Assembly (NCBI GenBank): GCA_045117315.1
Contig: JBGUNJ010000117.1
Coordinates: 1-48,125 of the forward strand
Direction: 5' to 3'
DNA length: 48,125 bases
Origin: CAG-791 sp045117315
GTDB lineage: Bacteria > Bacillota > Clostridia > Lachnospirales > Lachnospiraceae
Shown: positions 41,164 through 48,125 of the stretch, piece after piece
Layout of the letters: every line of letters begins with the position of its first letter
How positions within the stretch are numbered: position 1 is the first letter of the stretch
Translations under genes and position numbers: made by a program
The notes under the pieces: generated by a model
The model's database searches: none
The model's input: only the letters and a program-made list of their open reading frames with translations
What the model was told of the DNA's origin: nothing

Positions 41164-41306
41164 CTTCCATTTATTCTTCCATTAAAGACTTGCCCGCGAG
41201 TCTTGCGCGTCAGTGCGCAGGCATCATCAATCTCCTCGTCCTCAGACCGCGGGATCATGCGCCAAAAGGAAGACTCGCTTCAGCGGGGATAGGCCCCGCG
41301 GCTCTG

Positions 41307-41409
41307 TTCGCAGAAGCCGTTCTCAGAAGCTGTTCGCAAAAACTGTTCGCAGAAGCCTCCCGCAAAAAGCTGTTCGTAAAAACTGTTCGCAAAAACTGTT
41401 CGCAAAAAT
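41307..41409 (-). repeat. Tandem CTGTTCGCAAAAA repeats
   Basis: Seven or eight imperfect copies of a 13-16-base unit fill the space just past the stop codon of the hydrolase gene. The segment 41190-41240 resembles bases near 4030-4056 (GTGCGnAGGCATCnTCAAT), suggesting a second dispersed intergenic family. No gene lies in 41164-41440. Confidence 0.7.
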
Positions 41410-41440
41410 CTCCGCGGAAGACTTCCTGTAGTTTACCGGC

Positions 41441-42466
41441 TCACTCCGAAAAATCCATATCTTGGGCGTGGATAAAGCGCTCCACTCGTGCCCAGTATGT
41501 CTCGGGGTCCACATTGACGGCCTGTGCATGTTCCGCATCGGGAATCCAGAGAAAAGACCTGGTGCAGGAAGCAGCCTTGTACAGGCGCGGCATCATCTCC
41601 TGGGGAACACGTTGGTCAGCCTGTCCGTGGATAAAAAGCGTGGGGGTCTTCGAGCGCGCCACAGCCCCGACGGGCGAGACTTTGCGGATGTCATAACCGG
41701 CGCGGACAAGGACGGCGGCGCGAAGGGATTCCACTATCACGTAAGGCGGGATAGTCGTATTTGTCTGTTTCTTAAGCCGCATCCGGATCATCTCTTCCAG
41801 GGAAGTGTAGGAGGAGTCCGAGACAGCAGCCCTGACCTGTGAAGGCAGCGAAAGTCCTGTTGCCATCAGAATCGCCGCGGCGCCCATGGAAATGCCGTGC
41901 AGGACGATCTGCGCATCCGGGTCCTTCTGCAGAATCCAGTCCAGCCAGTTCAAAAGATCACGGCTGTCGTGATATCCCATTCCGACATAGTCTCCGTCAC
42001 TGCGGCCATATCCGCGCAGATCGGGAAGCAGGGTATTCATCCCGTAGCGGTCGCGATAAACCCTCGCGTAGAGCCCCATATCGGCGGATGACTGCTGGTA
42101 GCCATGTACGCAGACTGCATAGCGGTGGCAGCCCGGGGTTTCGGACGGAATCAGATTTGCGTGCAGCTGAAGTCCGTCATCCGCGCGGATATAGAGATTC
42201 TCCCGTTTGGGATGACCTGTCACCCAGCTGCGCCCGTCGGCATATTCCCTGCCGAAAACTTCCAAATATTTGCGTTCTTTAAACTTTTTTGGTACAAAAA
42301 TCGTCTTATAGAAATAATTCGCCGCTCCGACCAGAACTCCGGTCCCGGCACACGCGCCGGCAAACAGCGCGAAACCGGCAGCCCCCCGGACCTTATCGCC
42401 CAGGCTGTTTTTCTTCTTAGCTTCTGTGCGCTCTTCTTCGGCGCGCTTATTCTCACTTTTACTCAT
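41441..42466 (-). CDS. Membrane-anchored alpha/beta hydrolase
   Basis: 341 residues. A charged start (MSKSENKRAEEERTEAKKK) and one hydrophobic helix (about 28-52, AAGFALFAGACAGTGVLVGAA) suggest anchoring with the catalytic domain outside or at the membrane. The hydrolase marks are CVHGYQQSS (oxyanion), PDLRGYGRSDG, HGISMGAAA (nucleophile Ser in GxSxG), HGQADQRVP (Asp) and AEHAQAV (His), typical of the BEM46/DUF-type family found next to cell-envelope genes in Bacillota. Substrate unknown. It lies downstream of the large PAS protein on the same strand, 270 nt away, with repeats between, so may have its own promoter. Confidence 0.88.
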   Translation of the reverse strand: MSKSENKRAEEERTEAKKKNSLGDKVRGAAGFALFAGACAGTGVLVGAANYFYKTIFVPKKFKERKYLEVFGREYADGRSWVTGHPKRENLYIRADDGLQLHANLIPSETPGCHRYAVCVHGYQQSSADMGLYARVYRDRYGMNTLLPDLRGYGRSDGDYVGMGYHDSRDLLNWLDWILQKDPDAQIVLHGISMGAAAILMATGLSLPSQVRAAVSDSSYTSLEEMIRMRLKKQTNTTIPPYVIVESLRAAVLVRAGYDIRKVSPVGAVARSKTPTLFIHGQADQRVPQEMMPRLYKAASCTRSFLWIPDAEHAQAVNVDPETYWARVERFIHAQDMDFSE

Positions 42467-42639
42467 CTTTTCCTCCAGGTCGAAGCGCTTTTTGCGAAGA
42501 CAATTTTTACAATTACCTGATATGCCCGCGGGCGACGTGACTGTCCGTGGTTTTACCTGTTGTTTCGATAATCTTGAGATCCTGAGGTTATGACCTTTCG
42601 GTCACGCACACGAATGATTGATCAAAGCCAAACTCTGCC

Positions 42640-42740
42640 GTGTGTCCCGCTCACAAAGGCGGCTGATCAGCAAGGCTGATTAAGCCATTCGCTCCCATGT
42701 GCGGTCCGCCCACAAAGGCGGATGACCGGCACAGCTGATC
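42640..42740 (-). repeat. Tandem repeats with CCGCCTTTGTGxGCGG hairpins after the PAS gene
   Basis: Two diverged copies, each beginning TGATCAGC and holding a CCGCC-TTTGT-GGGCGG or CCGCC-TTTGT-GAGCGG hairpin, run downstream of the PAS-protein stop (the first TGA is that stop). A third, weaker copy follows near 42600. No T-run; nothing else in the 272-nt gap. Confidence 0.65.
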
Positions 42741-45700
42741 AGGGCTCATGAACCCGCAGAGTCACCGCCATGGTAAAGCGGCTTCCCGAACTTCCGCTGC
42801 GGGCATGGATGCTTCCGCCCATCAGTGTTGCGGCTTCACGCGCGGAGAACAGGCCGGAACGGAAGGGATGGTCCGTCCCTCCGGACGTCCGGGACTCAAA
42901 GAGAGTCTGCATTTCTTTTTCCGAAATTCTGTCCCCATTATCATCAATGCGGAAATAAATATTGACAAATCCCCCTGAAGGCCTGTCTGCCCGGGTGTGG
43001 ACAGTGATCGTTCCGCCTTCGTGCGTGCGGGAAATAGCCTGTTCAAGCAGTTCGCAGAGCGCCCGCTGCAGAATCCCCCCGAAGCCTTCAACAGTCTCCG
43101 GAAGTCTGCTGTCGCGGCAGGCGCGGAGAGTGATTCCCTTTTTCCCGCATTCCATACCTTCATAGATCAGCACATTGCGAAGGCATTCCTCCGGGGAGAA
43201 AGAATTCTCCCGCAGAAGCTGTTCCAGAGGAGAGGCCGCCTCCAGAAAATCACTCATAAGGCTTCCAATATTCTCCCGGCTGCATGACACCGAAAATCCG
43301 GGTCCGTTCTTTTTTTCGCCGGATGTCTTCTCCCGTTTCTCCGGTTCACGGCTGTGGAGAAATACATCAGCCGTTTCCATGAGGCTCCTCAGACGCCCCT
43401 TTGCACGGTCATACTCACGGGCGCGGAGTCTCTTTTCCGCGAATCCGCTCTCCTCCTCGGGGCTGAGTTCCCTGGCAGAGTTCTGTTCCCCGGTAAAGGA
43501 TTCCTTCATGGCCGGCCGGCTGCCGGTCCGCAAAGGCCTTTCGTTATGATCCCCGGGTCCGGGTCTGTCTTCAGCAAGCGCGGATTTATTTCCGGCAAGT
43601 CCGGATTCATTTCCTGCAAAGCCGTCCCGGTCGGTGGCAAGTCCGGCTTTCTTCTCCGGGCGGAATACAGCCTGCGATGTGAACTTTTTCCCGGATGACG
43701 AGTCCTCTCTCCCCGGAATCAGGGAAGACATGGTAAAAGTATCCGGCTCCTCATTTTTATCCTGCGCAGGATCCATTGAAGAAAAAATTGTCAGAGGCTG
43801 TTCCATCGTCATCCAGTCTCCCGGACGTGATTCCTGTATCCGGGACTCCTGTCTGCTGAATTCCCGGTTCTCACTTTGTCCGGTATAAAAGCTTCCTTCC
43901 CCTGTCCCGGCTCCGCCGGCAAGGGAATCAGCTCTGCTTCCTGTTCCTGCCGCTCCGGCAAGAGAACCGGTTCCTGCGCCTGTACCCGCTGCTCCTGCAA
44001 GGGAATTTGTCCCGTTTCCTGTTCCTGCAGCGCCGGCAGCATCTGCACTCGCTGCGCCGACAATGGAATTGATCCCGCTTCCTGCACCCGCCGCGCCGGC
44101 AAGAGACATGGCTCCTGCCGTTGTCCCGATCGCCGCGATCGTTCCGGCTATCTCAGCCAGTCCCGCAGGATCATCTTTCTTTCTCTCCGCGTCCTCCTGA
44201 AGCAGTTCCGGTATCGGCTTACCGCCGTTCCTGATCTGCTCTTCGAGCAGGCGGCGGCGTGCCTTCTCGCTCTTCAGCTGTGATTCGAGGATCCGGTTTC
44301 TGTGCTGCGCTTCACGGAGCTGTTCCTCCAAAAGGCTCCTTCCGTCCGAAGCCCGGCGCACTTCTTTCTCAGCCGCCTCCCTGGCTCCGCGGACCATCTC
44401 GCCGGCCTCCCGGCGCGCCCTGCCGACTTCCTCCTCCGCGGCGGCCCTTGCCCCGCGGATCATTTCTTCTGCCTCCTGCTGCGCCTGCCGGGCTCTCGCG
44501 GTTTCTTCCTCCGCTGCCGCCCTGGCCTCGCGGACCAGTTGATCCGCCTGCTCCCGGGCTTTTCCGGCAGCTTCCCTGGCTTCCTCAACTTTCCTGTCCG
44601 CGCCCGCCTGATAATTGCGGATCCTCCTGGATGCGTCCGCCTCAGACCTCTGCAGCTCTGCCGCCATCTGTTTCTGGGTGGATCTGGCATCCTCGAGCTG
44701 ACGAGACATCAGCACGCACCTGTTCTTTTCTTCCACCAGCTGATCTTCCATGCGGGCGATTTCCCCGCTGTGCTTTTCCTCCGCGGCTTTAAGCTGGTTT
44801 TTCAGTTCGTTCTGTTTCCGGGCTGCCCCTTCCTTTGCCTTCTGCAGGTCTTTCCGCAGCTGGTCCTGGCCGGCGCGCCCCATTTTCATGGCGCGGTCGA
44901 TGCGTTTTTCCAGATCCTGCTGCTGTTCCTCGCGGTCATAATAAAAAAGATACAGCCGCATCGTGCCGTCCTTGTCCTGCACACGCCGTGTCACCAGTTC
45001 CACGCGGAGAGATTTTCCGTCGGGCTTCATAAGACGGAATATCCCGCAGGAAACAGGTTTCCCGGTGTTTGTCTTCTCGGGGTTGAAAAGATGGGAAGAC
45101 AGGATGCGATCGCGCGTAATGCTGGTCATTTCCAGCCCGTAAAAGGGGTCCTCAAGAATATTTCTGTTATAGGCACTGTTTGAAATCCCGAAGAGGGACG
45201 GTATATTTCTGCTTGTAAAAATAACTCTCGCGTCTTTTTCCGCCCATTTTCGTATGCTCTTGTTTTCTCTGAATCCCCGGACATTGCCGCTCTCGCCGGG
45301 ATCTTCTGTCACGCCTGTTTTTTCCGTCAGGGCGCGGGGACGAGTGGCATCTGTCACCTTCTCAGCCTTCTTCTCCATGACCGGAGCTGTAACAGTTTTC
45401 CCCATATCCTTTCCAGAATCTCCGGGAACGGCGCGGGCAGCTGCGGCCTCCTGTCCCTCTGCTTCAGAATCGGCAGCCTTACCTCCGGACAAAGTCCGCA
45501 GGGTCCGGCTCCCCGGCATGTATTCGATTCCGCAGATTCCCTCGGGAATCTGGCGGACGATTTCCGTCGCGGCGTCCAGCCTCTCCTGGAGCCGGTCCGC
45601 ATTCAGCTGGAAACCCGTTGTCTCCTGGAAGACACAATAATAGACGGTGCCGCCATTAGCCTGATAAGCCGGCGCCCCCTTCATCCTGTAATAAAAGCTG

Positions 45701-46359
45701 TTTCCGTCGCGTCGGTAAAAACGCATATTCGCAGCGATACTGCCCCCGTTTTTGCGCGCGCGGGCGATCTCTTCATGGATCCGGTCCCTGTCTTCTTCCG
45801 AAGTCATGAAAAAGGGATTCCGCCGGATCGCCTTCGCGAATTCCTCCTGCCTGTACCTGAGCCTGTGGGCGAAATAATCGTTATAATAAATCGCCTCCTC
45901 GCGGCGTCCGTCCAGACATGCGAGAATCATGACACCACAAGGAAGATTCGTGACAAAGTCACGGATCTGCTCAGTAGAGTCACGCTCGGATTTTTTTGAA
46001 AAATGTAAAAAAGTGATCTCCAGACGCTTGCTCCTCCGGCAGATTGCCATGGAACACCGCAGATAGAGTGGCCTTTCGTCCTCCCTTGATATGAGATTGA
46101 TCTCGTATGCCACCGTCATTATATTATCCGCGCTCGGAGAGCTTTTGATCGAAACCAGATCCACATATCTGGCTTCTTCCTCTGCCGCGATCTGTTTCCT
46201 CAGAAATTTGAGCACTGCCCCTTCCGAGAGAAAATGATGCATGCTCTCCGGCGTGATCCATACCAGATCCCCCGCCAGCATTGCCTTACAGGCATCCGCG
46301 TCCCTCTGATCAAATAATCTATTTAAAAAATCTTTTCCAAAATCAATAGGTGTCTGCAT
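42739..46359 (-). CDS. PAS-domain, coiled-coil sensor with degenerate histidine-kinase ATPase domain
   Basis: 1,206 residues. Residues 1-125 resemble a SnoaL/NTF2-like domain; about 130-255 and 265-490 are PAS domains (LPCGVMILACLDGRREEAIYYNDYF; EGICGIEYMPG; the latter split by a low-complexity insert). A long Ala/Glu/Arg coiled coil covers about 490-720 (RKVEEAREAAGKAREQAD). A Gly/Ala repeat (GAAGTGxGxxSLA) lies at about 745-825. The last 140 residues resemble HATPase_c, but the N-box reads LLEQAISRTHEGG, with Gln where Asn is usual; the G1 box is DDNGDRIS, without the second Gly; and the GLGL box is replaced by SGLFSARE. No HisKA domain with a phospho-accepting His is evident. It may be a sensor with a non-catalytic ATPase-like end. 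Start ATG 46359 by fit only. Confidence 0.75.
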   Translation of the reverse strand: MQTPIDFGKDFLNRLFDQRDADACKAMLAGDLVWITPESMHHFLSEGAVLKFLRKQIAAEEEARYVDLVSIKSSPSADNIMTVAYEINLISREDERPLYLRCSMAICRRSKRLEITFLHFSKKSERDSTEQIRDFVTNLPCGVMILACLDGRREEAIYYNDYFAHRLRYRQEEFAKAIRRNPFFMTSEEDRDRIHEEIARARKNGGSIAANMRFYRRDGNSFYYRMKGAPAYQANGGTVYYCVFQETTGFQLNADRLQERLDAATEIVRQIPEGICGIEYMPGSRTLRTLSGGKAADSEAEGQEAAAARAVPGDSGKDMGKTVTAPVMEKKAEKVTDATRPRALTEKTGVTEDPGESGNVRGFRENKSIRKWAEKDARVIFTSRNIPSLFGISNSAYNRNILEDPFYGLEMTSITRDRILSSHLFNPEKTNTGKPVSCGIFRLMKPDGKSLRVELVTRRVQDKDGTMRLYLFYYDREEQQQDLEKRIDRAMKMGRAGQDQLRKDLQKAKEGAARKQNELKNQLKAAEEKHSGEIARMEDQLVEEKNRCVLMSRQLEDARSTQKQMAAELQRSEADASRRIRNYQAGADRKVEEAREAAGKAREQADQLVREARAAAEEETARARQAQQEAEEMIRGARAAAEEEVGRARREAGEMVRGAREAAEKEVRRASDGRSLLEEQLREAQHRNRILESQLKSEKARRRLLEEQIRNGGKPIPELLQEDAERKKDDPAGLAEIAGTIAAIGTTAGAMSLAGAAGAGSGINSIVGAASADAAGAAGTGNGTNSLAGAAGTGAGTGSLAGAAGTGSRADSLAGGAGTGEGSFYTGQSENREFSRQESRIQESRPGDWMTMEQPLTIFSSMDPAQDKNEEPDTFTMSSLIPGREDSSSGKKFTSQAVFRPEKKAGLATDRDGFAGNESGLAGNKSALAEDRPGPGDHNERPLRTGSRPAMKESFTGEQNSARELSPEEESGFAEKRLRAREYDRAKGRLRSLMETADVFLHSREPEKREKTSGEKKNGPGFSVSCSRENIGSLMSDFLEAASPLEQLLRENSFSPEECLRNVLIYEGMECGKKGITLRACRDSRLPETVEGFGGILQRALCELLEQAISRTHEGGTITVHTRADRPSGGFVNIYFRIDDNGDRISEKEMQTLFESRTSGGTDHPFRSGLFSAREAATLMGGSIHARSGSSGSRFTMAVTLRVHEP

Positions 46360-46777
46360 ACGACCATTATAACAGAACCCTCTTTATTTTTCGCCCCTTA
46401 TGCTTTCATTTTTAACTCCATCATTTTTCCGACTTTTTTTCTTTGCGGCTCTTTTTCCACCATATTATTCCAAAAAGCGCTTCCGTTTCCTGAATATTCA
46501 GACATCTTATCCTTTTTATATTATACTTATGGCTATGACCCCCTGTTCAGAAACATGTATGATTCAAGACTCGCTCGTGAGTCCTGCGCGCGTACCCCGC
46601 GACTGAAGTCACGGGTATTGCGCGATGAAGAATAAACCGCGCATTGCTCCGCGCTCCGGAGCTCCCGCAATGCTCCACACATTCTCACCCCGCCCCGCGG
46701 CGGACGCTCAGGCGGCCTTGCCTTGCTCTGTGCTCAGACTTTTCGCAGAATAACGACTCCATGTTCTGACTTAAGCT
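46360..46777. other. Intergenic region with structured repeats
   Basis: Between divergent genes. 46560-46626 forms hairpins GACTCGCTCGTGAGTC and CGCGCGTACCC/GGGTATTGCGCG; related sequence is at 41187-41300. TATACTTATGG near 46519 is a possible -10 for the plus strand. No gene. Confidence 0.35.
46630..46750 (+). repeat. Palindromic intergenic element, copy 3 (truncated)
   Basis: Begins GAATAAACCGCGCATTGCTC and continues with CTCCCGCAATGCTCCACACA, CACCCCGCCCCGCGGCGG and GGCGGCCTTGC, aligning with the left two-thirds of copy 2. The right inverted end is missing or decayed (TTCGCAGAATAA). It lies 28 bases before the small HTH gene. Confidence 0.7.
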
Positions 46778-47002
46778 ATGCAGTACTACGAAAGAATACG
46801 TAAGCTCCGTGAATGTAACAGCCTCTCCAAAAGAGCCGTCGCAGGTAAACTCAACATTCCTGTCAATACTTATCGCGATTATGAATCGAACCGCCGGCGC
46901 GCCCCGGTAAGTGTGATCATCGGCCTGGCCAGGCTCTATGACTGCAGCGTCAACTATATCACCGGAACCAGCGACATCTACGGCTCGTTCCCGGAGGCGT
47001 GA
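46778..47002 (+). CDS. Small XRE-family helix-turn-helix protein
   Basis: 74 residues, the size of a single HTH_3 domain. YYERIRKLRECNSLSKRAVAGKLNIPVNTYRDYESNRRRAPVSVIIGLARLYDCSVNYITG is a Cro/CI-type fold, with the recognition helix around NIPVNTYRDYE and the usual closing VNYITGTSD. It binds DNA as a regulator. ATG 46778 lacks a strong ribosome binding site (TTAAGCT upstream). It lies 107 nt before rlmH on the same strand, but nothing links them functionally. Confidence 0.85.
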   Translation: MQYYERIRKLRECNSLSKRAVAGKLNIPVNTYRDYESNRRRAPVSVIIGLARLYDCSVNYITGTSDIYGSFPEA

Positions 47003-47109
47003 CGGCAGCTTCCGATTGCAATTCCCTTCTCTTCTTGTTAAGATGTAGTATCCTGCAGGCTTGACAGAGGGCCTGTAAATCTGACGGAGGCATTTTAACT
47101 CGCGGAAAA

Positions 47110-47595
47110 ATGATTAAAATCGTATGTGTCGGGAAGATGAAAGACAAGGCGCTTGTATCGCTGGTATCGGAATACACCAAGCGGATCTCTCCATTTTCCA
47201 AAGTGGAGATACTGGAGGTAAAAGACGAGTCAAACATTCATGCGGAGCGTGAGGCTGAGTCAGAGCGCGTAAAAGACATAGAGGCTGAACGGGTTCTGGC
47301 GAAACTTCGCGGCACCGACCTCGTAGTACTCCTGGACCTGCACGGCAGGATGTGGAACAGCGAGGATTTCGCCCGCAGGCTCGGAGACTGGCAGCAGAAA
47401 TCCGGCCAGAGAGGCGGCGATCTGGTTTTTGTGATCGCGGGATCTCTGGGTCCGGGAGCATCGCTTACAGCCCGCGCCGATGAGCGCTGGAAGCTCTCCG
47501 ACCTCACTTTCACCCACCTGCTCACACGAGTACTCATACTGGAACAGATCTACCGCGGATTTATGATTCTGAACGGCAGAACCTATCACAAGTAA
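47110..47595 (+). CDS. rlmH: 23S rRNA (pseudouridine-1915-N3)-methyltransferase
   Basis: 161 residues; family length is 155-160. RlmH is a SPOUT-class enzyme that uses SAM to methylate pseudouridine 1915 in helix 69 of 23S rRNA after 70S assembly. MIKIVCVGKMKDKALVSLVSEYTKRISPFSKVEI is the family start; VVLLDLHGRMWNSEDFA and LVFVIAGSLGPG form the SAM-binding knot; the C-terminus HLLTRVLILEQIYRGFMILNGRTYHK is nearly invariant. The start codon ATG 47110 is fixed by homology; upstream GCGGAAAA is a weak binding site, and the stronger GGAGG is too far. Confidence 0.95.
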   Translation: MIKIVCVGKMKDKALVSLVSEYTKRISPFSKVEILEVKDESNIHAEREAESERVKDIEAERVLAKLRGTDLVVLLDLHGRMWNSEDFARRLGDWQQKSGQRGGDLVFVIAGSLGPGASLTARADERWKLSDLTFTHLLTRVLILEQIYRGFMILNGRTYHK

Positions 47596-47680
47596 AATCA
47601 CTGGTAAAATCACATGCCGTTTTTTGAACCGGCCCGTGACCGCTACAGGGCGGGACAATGCATCAGGCCGGCCATATCAT

Positions 47681-47712
47681 AAGATGTTGTAAGATGTCTT
47701 AAGATGTCGTAT
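47681..47712 (+). repeat. Short repeats of AAGATGT
   Basis: Three near-copies (AAGATGTTGT, AAGATGTCTT, AAGATGTCGT) lie in the rlmH-proA gap. They recall the repeats at 908-1022. Confidence 0.5.
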
Positions 47713-47768
47713 GAAACATTGCGGGACAGGCCCGGGCAGCCGTCCCGCCATTTCACAGGAGGAAACTC

Positions 47769-48125
47769 ATGAATATTCGAGAAGAAGCCAGGAAAATGAA
47801 ACTTGACGCTCCCGTGCTGGCCGCGTCATCAAACGAGACCCGGAATGCAGCGCTCAGCGCCATCGCCGCAGAACTCGTCGCCAGAAAAGATGAAATCTTC
47901 GCCGCCAATGCGGAAGACTGCAGGGCAGCCGGGGAAAACGGGATCGCCCCCGCCGTCATGAAAAGACTTCTTTTCAACGAGGCCAAACTCTCCGATGTCT
48001 GCAAGGGAATCCAGCAGCTGATCTCTCTTCCCGATCCGATCGGCCGCAGGCTCCTGCGCAGGGAACTCGATTCGGATCTGATTCTGGAGCGCGTCAGTGT
48101 TCCGATCGGAGTTATCGGCGTGATC
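47769..48125 (+). CDS. proA: Glutamate-5-semialdehyde dehydrogenase (start only)
   Basis: 119 residues are visible before the window ends; the full enzyme is about 415. ProA reduces glutamyl-5-phosphate to glutamate-5-semialdehyde with NADPH in proline synthesis, after ProB. The N-terminus MNIREEARKMKLDAPVLA, then SSNETRNAALSAIAAELVARKDEIFAANAEDCRAA, VMKRLLFNEAKLSDVCKGI, LPDPIGRR and ERVSVPIGVIGVI match the family start, the last part being the beginning of the aldehyde dehydrogenase catalytic fold. AGGAGG lies five bases before ATG 47769. No proB is within the window. Confidence 0.95.
   Translation, partial: MNIREEARKMKLDAPVLAASSNETRNAALSAIAAELVARKDEIFAANAEDCRAAGENGIAPAVMKRLLFNEAKLSDVCKGIQQLISLPDPIGRRLLRRELDSDLILERVSVPIGVIGVI

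Overview
The window looks like chromosomal DNA of a low-to-mid G+C Bacillota, most likely a gut Clostridia/Lachnospiraceae member. This rests on clean AGGAGG-type ribosome binding sites, two giant LPxTG surface proteins with Cys/His-rich N-termini and SpaA/Cna-B and InlB-type modules, and typical clostridial housekeeping genes (coaX, rlmH, proA, an Mrp-type ATPase, ExoIII, a PatB-type lyase). The assignment is by gene style only; no marker gene fixes the genus.

Region 1 (1-9309, all minus strand) is the most unusual part. Read 5' to 3' on the minus strand it holds a giant protein kinase-NACHT-like NTPase-beta-propeller protein, two WYL-domain regulators, a strong terminator, and then an RNA-gene cluster leading into a DUF2828 protein (cut by the window edge). 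The cluster contains a Y RNA-like RNA with a circularly permuted tRNA module, a tRNA-Asp-like gene, a block of strong hairpins, a D-arm-less tRNA-like element, a second Y RNA-like RNA and a tRNA-Glu. Both Y-like RNAs share a 9-bp closing stem followed by ACAGCAATTA, and each lies 5-6 nt upstream of a tRNA. DUF2828 proteins are predicted to resemble Ro60 (helical repeats plus vWA), so I read this as a previously undescribed Ro/Y-RNA-type RNA surveillance or repair locus under WYL control.

Region 2 (9700-26700): a Uma2-family nuclease-like gene, then two paralogous cell-wall adhesin genes. Both are damaged in this sequence. The first has a homopolymer frameshift just after its start codon and a second frameshift near the C-terminus; the second has a nonsense codon inside its signal peptide. 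Their leaders are nearly identical, so they arose by duplication.

Region 3 (27100-38430) holds ExoIII, an alpha/beta hydrolase, a two-gene lipoprotein operon (N-acetylmuramoyl-L-alanine amidase plus a class A beta-lactamase-like serine hydrolase), a MATE transporter, an FAD-dependent dehydrogenase, a gamma-carbonic-anhydrase-like protein, a PatB/MalY-type lyase and type III pantothenate kinase. Region 4 (38660-48125) holds an Mrp/NBP35 ATPase, a NYN-OST-HTH putative ribonuclease, a membrane-anchored hydrolase, a large PAS/coiled-coil/ATPase-like sensor, a small XRE regulator, rlmH and the start of proA.

The intergenic DNA is unusual throughout. Many 3' ends carry local tandem or inverted repeats that begin at or inside the neighbouring stop codon, and at least three copies of a roughly 190-bp palindromic element with TGAATAAAC/GTTTATTCA ends are present.
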